DNA of 5,296 bases from an uncultured Kineosporia sp. (GTDB lineage: Bacteria; Actinomycetota; Actinomycetes; Actinomycetales; Kineosporiaceae), in contig CALMAR010000106.1 in NCBI GenBank assembly GCA_937859855.1, forward strand, positions 991 through 6,286, read 5' to 3'. Made by a program: the position numbers and the translations under genes. A model generated the notes under the pieces. That model had not been told where the DNA came from and searched no databases. It worked only from the letters and a program-made list of their open reading frames with translations. Below, one piece after another: positions 1 through 5,296 of this stretch. The number at the start of each line of letters is the position of its first letter. The stretch's first letter is position 1.

Positions 1-33
1 CCACCGGCAGCTTCAAGGCGCGCGGGCTGGTAA
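1..33 (+). CDS. Possible 3' end of an upstream gene (partial)
   Basis: Reading from base 1 gives PPAASRRAGW and then TAA at 31-33. The last A of that stop is the first base of the ppm1 ATG, a TAATG overlap typical of translationally coupled genes. In actinomycetes the gene before ppm1 is often an apolipoprotein N-acyltransferase (lnt), and in M. tuberculosis the two are fused. Ten codons are too few to identify a product. The ppm1 frame is also open to the left edge, so this stop may not belong to any gene. Confidence 0.3.
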   Translation, partial: PPAASRRAGW

Positions 34-857
34 TGGCGGTGGCGATGGCGAAGGGCAAGCCGTCGTCCAGCAATCAGGTGCTGGTGATCGTGCCGACCTA
101 CAACGAGATCGACAACCTCGAGCCGATCGTGGCCCGGATCCGGGGCGCCGTCCCCGGGGCCGACATTCTGATCATGGACGACGCCAGCCCGGACGGCACC
201 GGCGCGCTGGCCGGCCAGCTCGCGGCCGCCGACCCGCAGGTGCAGGTGCGGCACCGGGCGGGCAAGAAGGGCTTGGGCGCGGCCTACCTCGACGGATTCA
301 GCTGGGCTCTGGATCGCGGCTACGACGTGGTGGTGGAGATGGACGCCGACGGCTCGCACGCTCCCGAGCAGTTGCCTGATCTGCTGGCCCGGATCGAGGG
401 TGGCGCCGACCTGGTGATCGGGTCGCGATGGGTGCCCGGGGGAGCGGTGGTCAACTGGCCAGGCTCCCGGGAACTGATCAGCCGCAGCGGCAGCCTGTAC
501 TCGCGGCTGGCGCTGGGAATCGGTATCCGCGATGTGACGGCCGGTTACCGGGCCTTCCGGGCCACCACGCTGCAGAAACTGGACCTGCATGAGGTGGCGT
601 CGCAGGGGTACTGCTTCCAGGTCGACCTCGCTCAGCGCGCAATTCGTCGGGGCCTGCGCGTGGACGAAGTGCCCATCACGTTCGTTGAACGAGAGCACGG
701 AGTCAGCAAGATGAGCAGGAGCATCGTGGTGGAGGCATTGTGGCGAGTGACGCGCTGGGGAATCACCTACCGGATCGGACAGCTGAGGGGCCAGCTCACC
801 GCCCGCCACCGGCCGGTGTCCGAGCAGCTGGAAGAACTCGCGCGCCGAGACGGCTGA
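33..857 (+). CDS. ppm1: Polyprenol monophosphomannose synthase (GT2 family)
   Basis: This 274-residue protein is a DPM1-like family 2 glycosyltransferase. The family moves mannose from GDP-mannose to a polyprenyl phosphate at the cytoplasmic membrane face, making the donor for protein O-mannosylation and, in mycolic-acid bacteria, lipoglycans. Visible motifs are VPTYNE (20-25), DDASPDGTG (49-57), KKGLGAAYLDGF (78-89), the metal-binding DADG in EMDADGSHAPEQ (102-113), GSRWVPGG (130-137), DVTAGYRAF (167-175) and the late EREHGVSKMS segment. It has no C-terminal membrane helices, as in the soluble actinomycete catalytic domain. ATG 33 is chosen for the TAATG overlap; GTG 39 and ATG 45 are alternatives, and none has a strong ribosome site. 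The frame is open to the left edge, so a fusion to an upstream Lnt-like domain cannot be excluded. The end overlaps fxsA. Confidence 0.93.
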   Translation: MAVAMAKGKPSSSNQVLVIVPTYNEIDNLEPIVARIRGAVPGADILIMDDASPDGTGALAGQLAAADPQVQVRHRAGKKGLGAAYLDGFSWALDRGYDVVVEMDADGSHAPEQLPDLLARIEGGADLVIGSRWVPGGAVVNWPGSRELISRSGSLYSRLALGIGIRDVTAGYRAFRATTLQKLDLHEVASQGYCFQVDLAQRAIRRGLRVDEVPITFVEREHGVSKMSRSIVVEALWRVTRWGITYRIGQLRGQLTARHRPVSEQLEELARRDG

Positions 858-1318
858 GGTGGACGCTGGCGGCTGTCCTCGTTCTGCCGCTGATCGAACT
901 GATCGTGGCGATCGAGGCCGGGCGGCTGATCGGAGCAGGGCTGACGCTGCTCCTTCTGCTGCTGCTCAGCCTGGCCGGGATGATCACGGTCCGGCGGGTG
1001 GGAATGCGCACGCTGGGGCGGGTGGACACCGCCCTGCGCGAAGGCCGGACCCCAGGACCGGAGCTGGCCGATACCGGGATGCTGTTCCTGGCGGGCCTGC
1101 TTCTGCTGTTCCCCGGCTTCGTGAGCGGCCTGTTCGGCCTTGTCCTGCTGGTGCCGCCCGTTCGCAAACTGGTTCGGCGTCCGCTTGAACGCCGGCTTCA
1201 GCGGGCCGCCGCCGACCGGGTGGCGTTCTTCAGCACCTTCAGGCCCGGATCCGGGCCGGGCCGGGCCGATGGCGTGGTCATCACCGGCGAGGTGATCGAG
1301 GACCCGCCGTCCAGGTGA
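854..1318 (+). CDS. fxsA: FxsA family membrane protein, probable CTG start
   Basis: A 154-residue protein of the FxsA family, small inner-membrane proteins named after an E. coli protein whose overproduction relieves phage T7 exclusion by the F plasmid; the normal role is unknown. From CTG 854 it reads (M)RWTLAAVLVLPLIELIVAIEAG, the usual FxsA N-terminus with its P-x2-E motif (12-15). Helices lie at about 4-20, 26-46 and 75-101. The last holds FPGFVSG (86-92) and ends in LLVPPVRK (98-105), the family signature. A basic, soluble tail follows. The only upstream ATG in frame (740) would add 38 Arg/Pro-rich residues read out of frame from ppm1, and the next start (GTG 905) would remove helix 1. 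CTG 854 overlaps the ppm1 TGA as CTGA, so coupled re-initiation is likely. No good ribosome site precedes it. Confidence 0.88.
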   Translation: MRWTLAAVLVLPLIELIVAIEAGRLIGAGLTLLLLLLLSLAGMITVRRVGMRTLGRVDTALREGRTPGPELADTGMLFLAGLLLLFPGFVSGLFGLVLLVPPVRKLVRRPLERRLQRAAADRVAFFSTFRPGSGPGRADGVVITGEVIEDPPSR

Positions 1319-1332
1319 GGGACAAAACGAAT

Positions 1333-1370
1333 GTGCCGTTCCGGCCCTTCGCGACGGGTCAGAACGGCAC
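1333..1370. terminator. Hairpin terminator between convergent fxsA and rbpA
   Basis: GTGCCGTTC (1333-1341) pairs perfectly with GAACGGCAC (1362-1370). After one C-A mismatch (1342/1361) the stem continues with GGCCC/GGGTC (1343-1347/1356-1360, one G-T pair), closing an 8-base loop. On the - strand the stem is followed by ATTCGTTTTGTC, a short T-rich tract, so it is best read as the rbpA terminator. On the + strand no T run follows, but the hairpin may still act on fxsA. Confidence 0.8.
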
Positions 1371-1381
1371 CTTCGGGTCGA

Positions 1382-1732
1382 TCAGGCCGAGCGGCGGCCC
1401 TTGAGCTGACCGCTGCGCAGCAGGGCCAGCCGCTCGTCCAGCAGAGCCTGCAGTTCGGCGGTGGTGCGGCGTTCCATCAGCATGTCCCAGTGCGTGCGAG
1501 CCGGCTTGACCGCCTTGGGCTCGGGCAGTTCGGCGTCCTCACGCAGCGCGTTCTCACCGCAGCGGCACTCCCACAGGGCCGGAACGTCGGCCTCGACCGA
1601 CATCGGGATCACGATGGTGTGACCGTTGGGACAGTTGTAGGTGACGTCCATCCGGGCGGCTGGCTGAATGCCTGATTCGCTCTCCAGGCTGGACGCTCCA
1701 AGTCGCGTCCCTCGCATGCTGCGTTCGCTCAT
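1382..1732 (-). CDS. rbpA: RNA polymerase-binding transcription factor RbpA
   Basis: A 116-residue protein with the full RbpA layout: N-terminal tail (MSERSMRGTRLGA), a beta core domain (about 27-68), a basic linker (73-79, KAVKPAR) and the sigma-interaction domain starting at THWDMLMERR (80-89) and running through LQALLDERLALLRSG. RbpA binds RNA polymerase and group I/II sigma factors and stabilises the open promoter complex; the linker Arg79 matches the DNA-contacting arginine of mycobacterial RbpA. The core keeps Cys34, His38, Cys56 and Cys58, a likely zinc site as in Streptomyces, whereas the mycobacterial form lacks these residues. The last pair is spaced C-x-C. GGGAGGG lies 8 bases before the ATG. 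A SigR-type promoter lies upstream and a hairpin terminator follows the stop. Confidence 0.96.
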   Translation of the reverse strand: MSERSMRGTRLGASSLESESGIQPAARMDVTYNCPNGHTIVIPMSVEADVPALWECRCGENALREDAELPEPKAVKPARTHWDMLMERRTTAELQALLDERLALLRSGQLKGRRSA

Positions 1733-1740
1733 GGCGCTAT

Positions 1741-1747
1741 CCCTCCC
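1741..1747 (-). promoter_or_regulatory. Ribosome binding site of rbpA
   Basis: GGGAGGG on the - strand, 8 bases before the rbpA ATG at 1732. It is the strongest Shine-Dalgarno match before any start in the window and fixes the rbpA start codon. Confidence 0.8.
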
Positions 1748-1783
1748 GCGTTGATCCCGCTGGATCGACCTGTGTCAGAGAGT

Positions 1784-1812
1784 GACAACGCGATCGCCGG
1801 CAGGAATGTTCC
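1784..1812 (-). promoter_or_regulatory. SigR/SigH-type promoter of rbpA
   Basis: On the - strand GGAAC (1812-1808) is followed after exactly 18 bases by GTTGTC (1789-1784). This fits the promoter pattern of thiol-oxidative-stress ECF sigma factors, GGAAT/C-N18-GTT (SigR in Streptomyces, SigH in mycobacteria). In S. coelicolor rbpA is a known SigR target, so element and gene agree. Transcription should start near 1777-1780, giving a leader of about 45 bases. A housekeeping promoter may also exist, but I see no convincing -10/-35 pair. Confidence 0.75.
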
Positions 1813-1885
1813 TTATCTACCGGTCAGATCTGGTCATGGGACGACTCGTCTGTCCAGCATTCCTTGGTACCGCCTGGAGGCTGCC

Positions 1886-3253
1886 TCAGACCACCGCCGG
1901 AAGAGTGTTTCCGGCCTCGGTGATGCCCTGCCGGATCCGCACCCGGATCAGCAGGCCGCCTCCGGCCAGGAAGAACACAACCAGGGCGATGATCGCGTCC
2001 CGGTACGAACCGGTCAGCTGATAGATCAGGCCGAACATGAGCGTGCCGAGCCAGCTCGTGCCGCGCTCGGCCGCCTGGTACAGGCTGAAATACTCCGCTT
2101 CCCGGCCACGGGGGATCAGCTGGCTGTACAGCGACCGGGACAGAGCCTGGGTTCCGCCCAGCACCACGCCGATCAGCACGGCCAGCGACGCGAACGGCAC
2201 GAACTGGCCCACCGGCAGGACGTAGCCGATCGCCACCACCGTGCACCAGAGGGCCAGCCCGGCCAGGATGGTCCGCTTGGCACCTATCCGGCCGGCCACC
2301 CGGCCGAACAGCAACGCGCCACCGAAGGCGACGAACTGCACCACCAGGATGGTCATCACCAGCTGCTGGGAGCTGAGCCGCAATTGCTCCTGGCCGAAGA
2401 TGCTGGCCGCGTAGATGACGGTCTGGATGCCGTCGTTGAAGAACAGGTAGGCGATCAGGAACCGCACTGTCTGGGGATACCTGCGCAGGTGGGAAAGGGT
2501 GCGCCAGAGCTGGCCGAACGACTGGCGGACCAGCCCTCCGCTCCCCGCCCGGCCAGGATCCAGTGGCACCAGCGGCGGGCCGTCGCGCAGCCCGCGGAAC
2601 GGGACGATGGTGAACAGTCCCCACCACAGCCCGGCGGAGAGCAGGCTGATCCGGACGGCGGCCTCGGTGCTGAGCCCGGCCGCCTGGTGAAAGGTGATCA
2701 GCGCCAGGTTCAGCGCCAGTAGCAGCCCGCCGCCCAGATATCCAGCTGCCCAGCCCCGGCTGGAGACAGCATCCCGTTCGGCCGGGGTGGAGATGTCGCA
2801 GAGGATGGCGTCATAGACCACCAGCGAGGCACCGGCGCAGAGCCCGGCGATCACGTCCAGGATCACTCCGAGCGGCCAGTTGTCCCCGCTGACCAGCACC
2901 AGCCCGGAGGCTGCGGTGGCCCCGATCCAGGCCAGCCCCGCCATCAGGGATCGCTTACGGCCTGACCGGTCGGCCAGCGCACCGACGATGGGCAGAACGA
3001 GTGCGGACAGAATGGTGGCCGCGGTGATGGTGTAGAGCGCGAGTGAGCCTGGCGCGACCGGGACACCCAGCACGGACAGGTCGGTGCGGCAGGCCAGATC
3101 GGTGTCCTGGCCCGGGCAGGCAGCGCGCTTGGACACCACCGTCAGGTAGGGACCGAACAGCACGGTCGCGGTGGTGGTGAAGAACGCGGAGTTGGCCCAG
3201 TCGTATACGTACCAGGCGCGCTGCTGGCGCCGTCGTTCCCGGTCGCTGGTCAT
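1886..3253 (-). CDS. MFS transporter, UMF1 / Atg22-like family
   Basis: A 455-residue membrane protein with about 12 predicted helices. It belongs to the UMF1 branch of the major facilitator superfamily, related to yeast vacuolar Atg22. Marks of the branch are WYVYDWANSAF near the N-terminus (14-24), the cytoplasmic-loop motif GALADRSGRKR (91-101), YDAILCDISTPAERDAVSSRGWAAGYLGGG (147-176), FFNDGIQT (271-278) and a second loop GRVAGRIGAKR (about 315-326). Yeast Atg22 exports amino acids from the vacuole; the substrate of bacterial members is not established and cannot be read here. Cys46 and Cys55 lie in the first outside loop and could pair. ATG 3253 is chosen because it gives a normal N-terminus (MTSDRERRRQQRAW); GTG 3298 is an in-frame alternative, and neither has a good ribosome site. 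The start is 20 bases after the M15 peptidase stop, suggesting coupling. Confidence 0.9.
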   Translation of the reverse strand: MTSDRERRRQQRAWYVYDWANSAFFTTTATVLFGPYLTVVSKRAACPGQDTDLACRTDLSVLGVPVAPGSLALYTITAATILSALVLPIVGALADRSGRKRSLMAGLAWIGATAASGLVLVSGDNWPLGVILDVIAGLCAGASLVVYDAILCDISTPAERDAVSSRGWAAGYLGGGLLLALNLALITFHQAAGLSTEAAVRISLLSAGLWWGLFTIVPFRGLRDGPPLVPLDPGRAGSGGLVRQSFGQLWRTLSHLRRYPQTVRFLIAYLFFNDGIQTVIYAASIFGQEQLRLSSQQLVMTILVVQFVAFGGALLFGRVAGRIGAKRTILAGLALWCTVVAIGYVLPVGQFVPFASLAVLIGVVLGGTQALSRSLYSQLIPRGREAEYFSLYQAAERGTSWLGTLMFGLIYQLTGSYRDAIIALVVFFLAGGGLLIRVRIRQGITEAGNTLPAVV

Positions 3254-3273
3254 GGCCGCTGCCGACGGCGCGC

Positions 3274-4047
3274 TCAGTCCCTCGTGGTGATCCTCCACGG
3301 GCTCATCATGGCGGTCTTGACCCCACGGGCCGCATGAGCCGGAGTACCCGTATGGGCCGGAGTACCCGTCTTGACCGGAGCCGGGATGTAGCCGTTGTAG
3401 CTGTTGCCATTGGGCAGCGGCGGCAGTCCCAGAGCGTCGCGGACCATCTGTGAGCGGGGAGCGTATTCCCAGTGCCAGGGTTCGGGCCGGGATCCGGTCT
3501 GCTGGGCCCAGGCCGGATGCACCCAGCGGTACCTGGGCGCGTTCTGGAACAGCCAGACATGTTCGGCGCTGCTGAACTCCTGCACCCCGCCGCAGAGATC
3601 GGCGGCCACCCCCCAGCCGTGGTTGCTGGTGCCGGGCACGGCCGCGAGCTTGGGCTTGGCCTTGTAGAGCGACTTCTGCGCGCTCAGAGCACGGTAGGAA
3701 GCGGTCACACAGATCGGCGTCCCGAACCGCTTGGCGTAGGCCTTGCTCAGCCGGTCGAAGTTGTAGGCGGCGTCCGCGCGCAGGTACTCGCCGGTGGTTC
3801 CCCACAGCGCGCACAGCGCGGTCAGCGGGATCTGGCCGTTGGGATACTGCTGGACGGCGGCCGCGCTCACACACTGCCCGCGCGCCACAGTCGGCGGGTC
3901 CGGGCTCGTCGGGGTGGCCGCTGGTGCGCCCGGTGCATACAGCGCGAAGCCGATCAGGGGCGTCAGCACGGCCGCGCCGATCAGGCGCCGGGCCGTAGCC
4001 GTGGGCAGAGATCTCATCAGCCCAACGGTCGGCCGGACCGCGAGCAT
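3274..4047 (-). CDS. Secreted M15 (VanY-like) D,D-carboxypeptidase
   Basis: A 257-residue exported zinc peptidase. A signal peptide covers about residues 12-44 (RSLPTATARR, hydrophobic core, then GAPAA), with cleavage likely near APAA/TPTS. The M15 domain spans about 65-196. SNHGWGVAADL carries zinc ligands His143 and Asp150; EPWHWEY carries catalytic Glu189 and zinc ligand His192; SYR (117-119) supplies the conserved arginine. Cys59, 79, 113 and 152 may form two disulfides. The family cleaves D-Ala-D-Ala or related bonds in peptidoglycan stem peptides; the exact bond cannot be told. The tail (197-257) is Pro/Gly/Thr-rich with a duplicated TGTPAH. ATG 4047 is the longest start; ATG 4017 (MRSLPT) gives a tidier signal peptide, and neither has a strong ribosome site. 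It lies 29 bases after a paralogue with a near-identical domain but no coiled coil here. Confidence 0.88.
   Translation of the reverse strand: MLAVRPTVGLMRSLPTATARRLIGAAVLTPLIGFALYAPGAPAATPTSPDPPTVARGQCVSAAAVQQYPNGQIPLTALCALWGTTGEYLRADAAYNFDRLSKAYAKRFGTPICVTASYRALSAQKSLYKAKPKLAAVPGTSNHGWGVAADLCGGVQEFSSAEHVWLFQNAPRYRWVHPAWAQQTGSRPEPWHWEYAPRSQMVRDALGLPPLPNGNSYNGYIPAPVKTGTPAHTGTPAHAARGVKTAMMSPWRITTRD
3334..3369. repeat. 18-base tandem repeat (TGTPAH x2)
   Basis: Two adjacent 18-base units, 3334-3351 and 3352-3369, match at 17 of 18 positions (A/G difference at the fourth base). On the - strand they encode TGTPAH twice in the C-terminal tail of the short M15 peptidase. The 9-mer GTCTTGACC flanks the array on both sides (3314-3322 and 3368-3376). 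It is probably a slippage-prone low-complexity tail with no effect on the catalytic domain. Confidence 0.85.
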
Positions 4048-4076
4048 CGCCAGTGTCAGCGGGGCACTTCACTCCA

Positions 4077-5296
4077 TCAGCCGGCGTACTCCCAGTGCCA
4101 GGGTTCGGGCTTGGAACCGGTGGGCTGGGCCCAGGCCGGGTGGAACCAGCCGTAGAGCGGCGCATTGATCAGCATCCAGTTGTGCTGGACCGAGCCGAAC
4201 ACCTGGATCCCGCCGCACAGGTCCGTGGCGGTTCCCCAGCCGTGGTTGCTCGTGCCCGGCTGGGCGGCCAGGCCGGGCTTGCGAGCGAACACACTGATCT
4301 GCTCGGCCAGCGACCGGTAGGAGTCGGTGACACAGATCGGGGTTCCGAACCGCTGGGCGTAGGCGTTGCTCAGCCGGTCGAACGCGTAGGCGGCGTCGGC
4401 TCGCAGGTACCGCCCGGGCGCCGAGCCCAGCGGACACAGCGCCGCGAGCGGAATCTGGCCGTTGGGATACTGCTGGACGTCGTCACCGCCGGTGCAGCTG
4501 CCGACCTGGCCGGTGACCCGGTTGTTCTTGGTGGTACCGGAGTAGCCAGAGCCGGCCAGCAGCTGAGCCGCCTGAATGGCGATCTGCCGTTGCCTGGCCC
4601 TGCTCAGCTTGGACTGGGTTCCCTGCAATGCGCTCTGGGCTCTGCCCAGCGCGGTGCGCTGACGGCCCAGAGCGCTGTCGGCCGCCGCGCGAGCGGAGGC
4701 AGCCTCCACCGCGGCATCAGCGGCCTGTTCGCTGGCCGTCGCGGCGGCTTCAGTAACAGCGGCCTGCTGTTGCCGGGCCTGCTCGACGTCGTCCAGGGCT
4801 CGATTCCGCACACTGCCGATCCGCTGGAGCACGTTCAGTGTGGTTGCGACGTCCTGGCTGTCGCGCGCCTCGAGCAGCACGGTCAGGGTCGCGTGGCCGC
4901 TCACGACGCCGCCGCCCTGGTAGGCCTCGCGGGCCCAGCGGCCGAGGTTTCCCCGGTTCTGGTCGACCGCCTGCTGGGCGTGGTTCAGCTGATCCTGCTG
5001 CTGCTCCTCCTGCTGCTGCAGCCTGGCCAGCCTGCGCACGGCGGCGCTGTATGTCTCCAGGGCCAGGCCCGCGGCCTGGGCGGTGTCCTGCACTGCCTGC
5101 TGCTGGCTGGCGACCGCACTGGCCCCCGCCCTGGCCTGATCGGTGAGCCGGGTGACGTCGGCGCGGGCGGCATCCATCTCGGCCTGGCTGGGCTGCTGCT
5201 CAACACCGTCCAGCATCCCGGCCGGCGGGGCAGCCGGGCTGGCAGACGGGCTGGCAGACGGGCTGGGCCGGGTGGCCGTGGCCTGGGCCGGCCACC
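4077..5296 (-). CDS. Secreted coiled-coil M15 peptidase (5' end beyond window)
   Basis: The frame is open to the right edge, giving 405 visible residues. The first visible ones, WPAQATATRPSPSASPSASPAAPPAG, look like the end of a signal peptide (PAQA) and a Pro/Ser/Ala linker, so ATG 5216 is probably internal. Counting from that Met, 12-90 is a Gln/Ala-rich coiled coil. LGRWAREAYQGGG (91-103) and LTVLLEARDSQDVATTLNVLQRIGSVRNRALDDVE (111-145) form a helical insert, and 146-215 a second coil. This layout is that of EnvC and actinomycete RipA/RipC-type cell-wall hydrolases. The M15 domain (247-378) has His325, Asp332, Glu371 and His374, with cysteines 241, 261, 295 and 334. It ends right after the catalytic motif (EPWHWEYAG). 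The role is cleavage of peptidoglycan stem peptides, perhaps at the septum. It is probably co-transcribed with the short paralogue downstream. Confidence 0.88.
   Translation of the reverse strand, partial: WPAQATATRPSPSASPSASPAAPPAGMLDGVEQQPSQAEMDAARADVTRLTDQARAGASAVASQQQAVQDTAQAAGLALETYSAAVRRLARLQQQEEQQQDQLNHAQQAVDQNRGNLGRWAREAYQGGGVVSGHATLTVLLEARDSQDVATTLNVLQRIGSVRNRALDDVEQARQQQAAVTEAAATASEQAADAAVEAASARAAADSALGRQRTALGRAQSALQGTQSKLSRARQRQIAIQAAQLLAGSGYSGTTKNNRVTGQVGSCTGGDDVQQYPNGQIPLAALCPLGSAPGRYLRADAAYAFDRLSNAYAQRFGTPICVTDSYRSLAEQISVFARKPGLAAQPGTSNHGWGTATDLCGGIQVFGSVQHNWMLINAPLYGWFHPAWAQPTGSKPEPWHWEYAG
5239..5262. repeat. 12-base tandem repeat in the secreted linker
   Basis: CTGGCAGACGGG occurs twice in a row (5239-5250 and 5251-5262). 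On the - strand it encodes the SPSASPSASP part of the flexible Pro/Ser/Ala linker after the presumed signal peptide. Such linkers vary in length between strains. Confidence 0.75.

Larger units (their letters stand above)
1733..1885. other. Intergenic region between the transporter gene and rbpA
   Basis: These 153 bases hold the rbpA leader, its ribosome site and the SigR-type promoter. The stretch 1813-1885, just after the transporter stop, has no stable hairpin followed by T residues; the only self-pairing seen is a 4-base stem at 1872-1881. An 8-base palindrome, CAGATCTG, sits at 1825-1832 just upstream of the promoter. With no visible terminator, some transcripts of the upstream genes may run on into rbpA. 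Confidence 0.5.

Noticed and set aside
740..853. N-terminal extension of fxsA from ATG 740
   Set aside because: The 38 added residues are the out-of-frame reading of the ppm1 3' end, Arg/Pro-rich and unlike FxsA N-termini.
859..1188. Frame starting at GTG 859 inside fxsA
   Set aside because: A +2 shadow of fxsA with no hydrophobic segments or family motif, although its GTG lies near the ppm1 stop.
1820..1850. Housekeeping-type -10 (TAGATA) upstream of rbpA on the - strand
   Set aside because: The sixth position is not T and no -35 hexamer lies 16-18 bases upstream; the SigR-type element is far stronger.
1751..2722. Long + strand open frame of 323 codons opposite the transporter gene
   Set aside because: Its product is Gln/Pro/Arg/His-rich with no domain or membrane pattern. 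It is the antisense reading of a convincing UMF1 transporter, as expected in GC-rich DNA.
3472..4155. + strand open frame of 227 codons opposite the M15 genes
   Set aside because: It runs antisense across two genes with intact catalytic motifs and has no recognisable content or ribosome site.
3254..4165. Upstream extension of the transporter frame to 4165
   Set aside because: The added part is a shifted reading of the M15 genes and would put a long hydrophilic stretch before the family N-terminal motif.
4985..5025. CTG/CAG-rich tract as a possible regulatory repeat
   Set aside because: It encodes the Gln-rich coil (RLQQQEEQQQDQ) and is explained by the protein sequence.

Overview
This is a very GC-rich window with short gaps and overlapping genes. 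Its content is that of an actinomycete (Actinomycetota). The best lineage marker is rbpA, an RNA polymerase-binding protein found in that phylum. Its sequence resembles the zinc-binding Streptomyces form more than the zinc-free mycobacterial form. A polyprenol-phosphate-mannose synthase and two actinomycete-style secreted M15 peptidases agree with this. I cannot name the genus.

Left part, + strand (1-1318): a polyprenol monophosphomannose synthase gene (ppm1-like) is followed by fxsA, a small membrane protein gene. The two appear to overlap as CTGA, with fxsA starting on a rare CTG codon. The first 33 bases may hold the last codons of another gene, whose TAA would overlap the ppm1 ATG. In mycobacteria the same place is taken by an Lnt-type N-acyltransferase domain, there fused to Ppm1.

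Middle (1319-1885): fxsA converges on rbpA (- strand). A strong hairpin between them probably terminates rbpA and perhaps both transcripts. Upstream of rbpA, on its strand, is GGAAC-N18-GTTGTC, a good match to the thiol-oxidative-stress sigma factor promoter (SigR of Streptomyces, SigH of mycobacteria). This is the clearest regulatory signal in the window. From memory, rbpA, ppm1 and fxsA are also neighbours in mycobacteria and Streptomyces, so this half is a conserved chromosomal block.

Right part, - strand (1886-5296): three genes read leftward in close succession. First is a secreted protein with an N-terminal coiled coil and a C-terminal M15 (VanY-like) zinc peptidase domain; its start lies beyond the right edge. 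Then, 29 bases on, comes a shorter secreted M15 peptidase. Its catalytic domain aligns without gaps to the first (95 of 132 residues identical by hand count). Then, 20 bases on, comes a 12-helix transporter of the UMF1/Atg22-like branch of the major facilitator superfamily. The spacing suggests one transcript. The two peptidases should trim peptidoglycan stem peptides outside the membrane, and the transporter might handle a related small molecule, though that link is only inferred from position. No clear terminator separates the transporter from rbpA, so some read-through into rbpA is possible.

No RNA genes, mobile elements or CRISPR arrays were seen. The most interesting items are the SigR-type promoter, the CTGA overlap, and the tandem M15 pair in which only one member carries an EnvC/RipA-like coiled coil.
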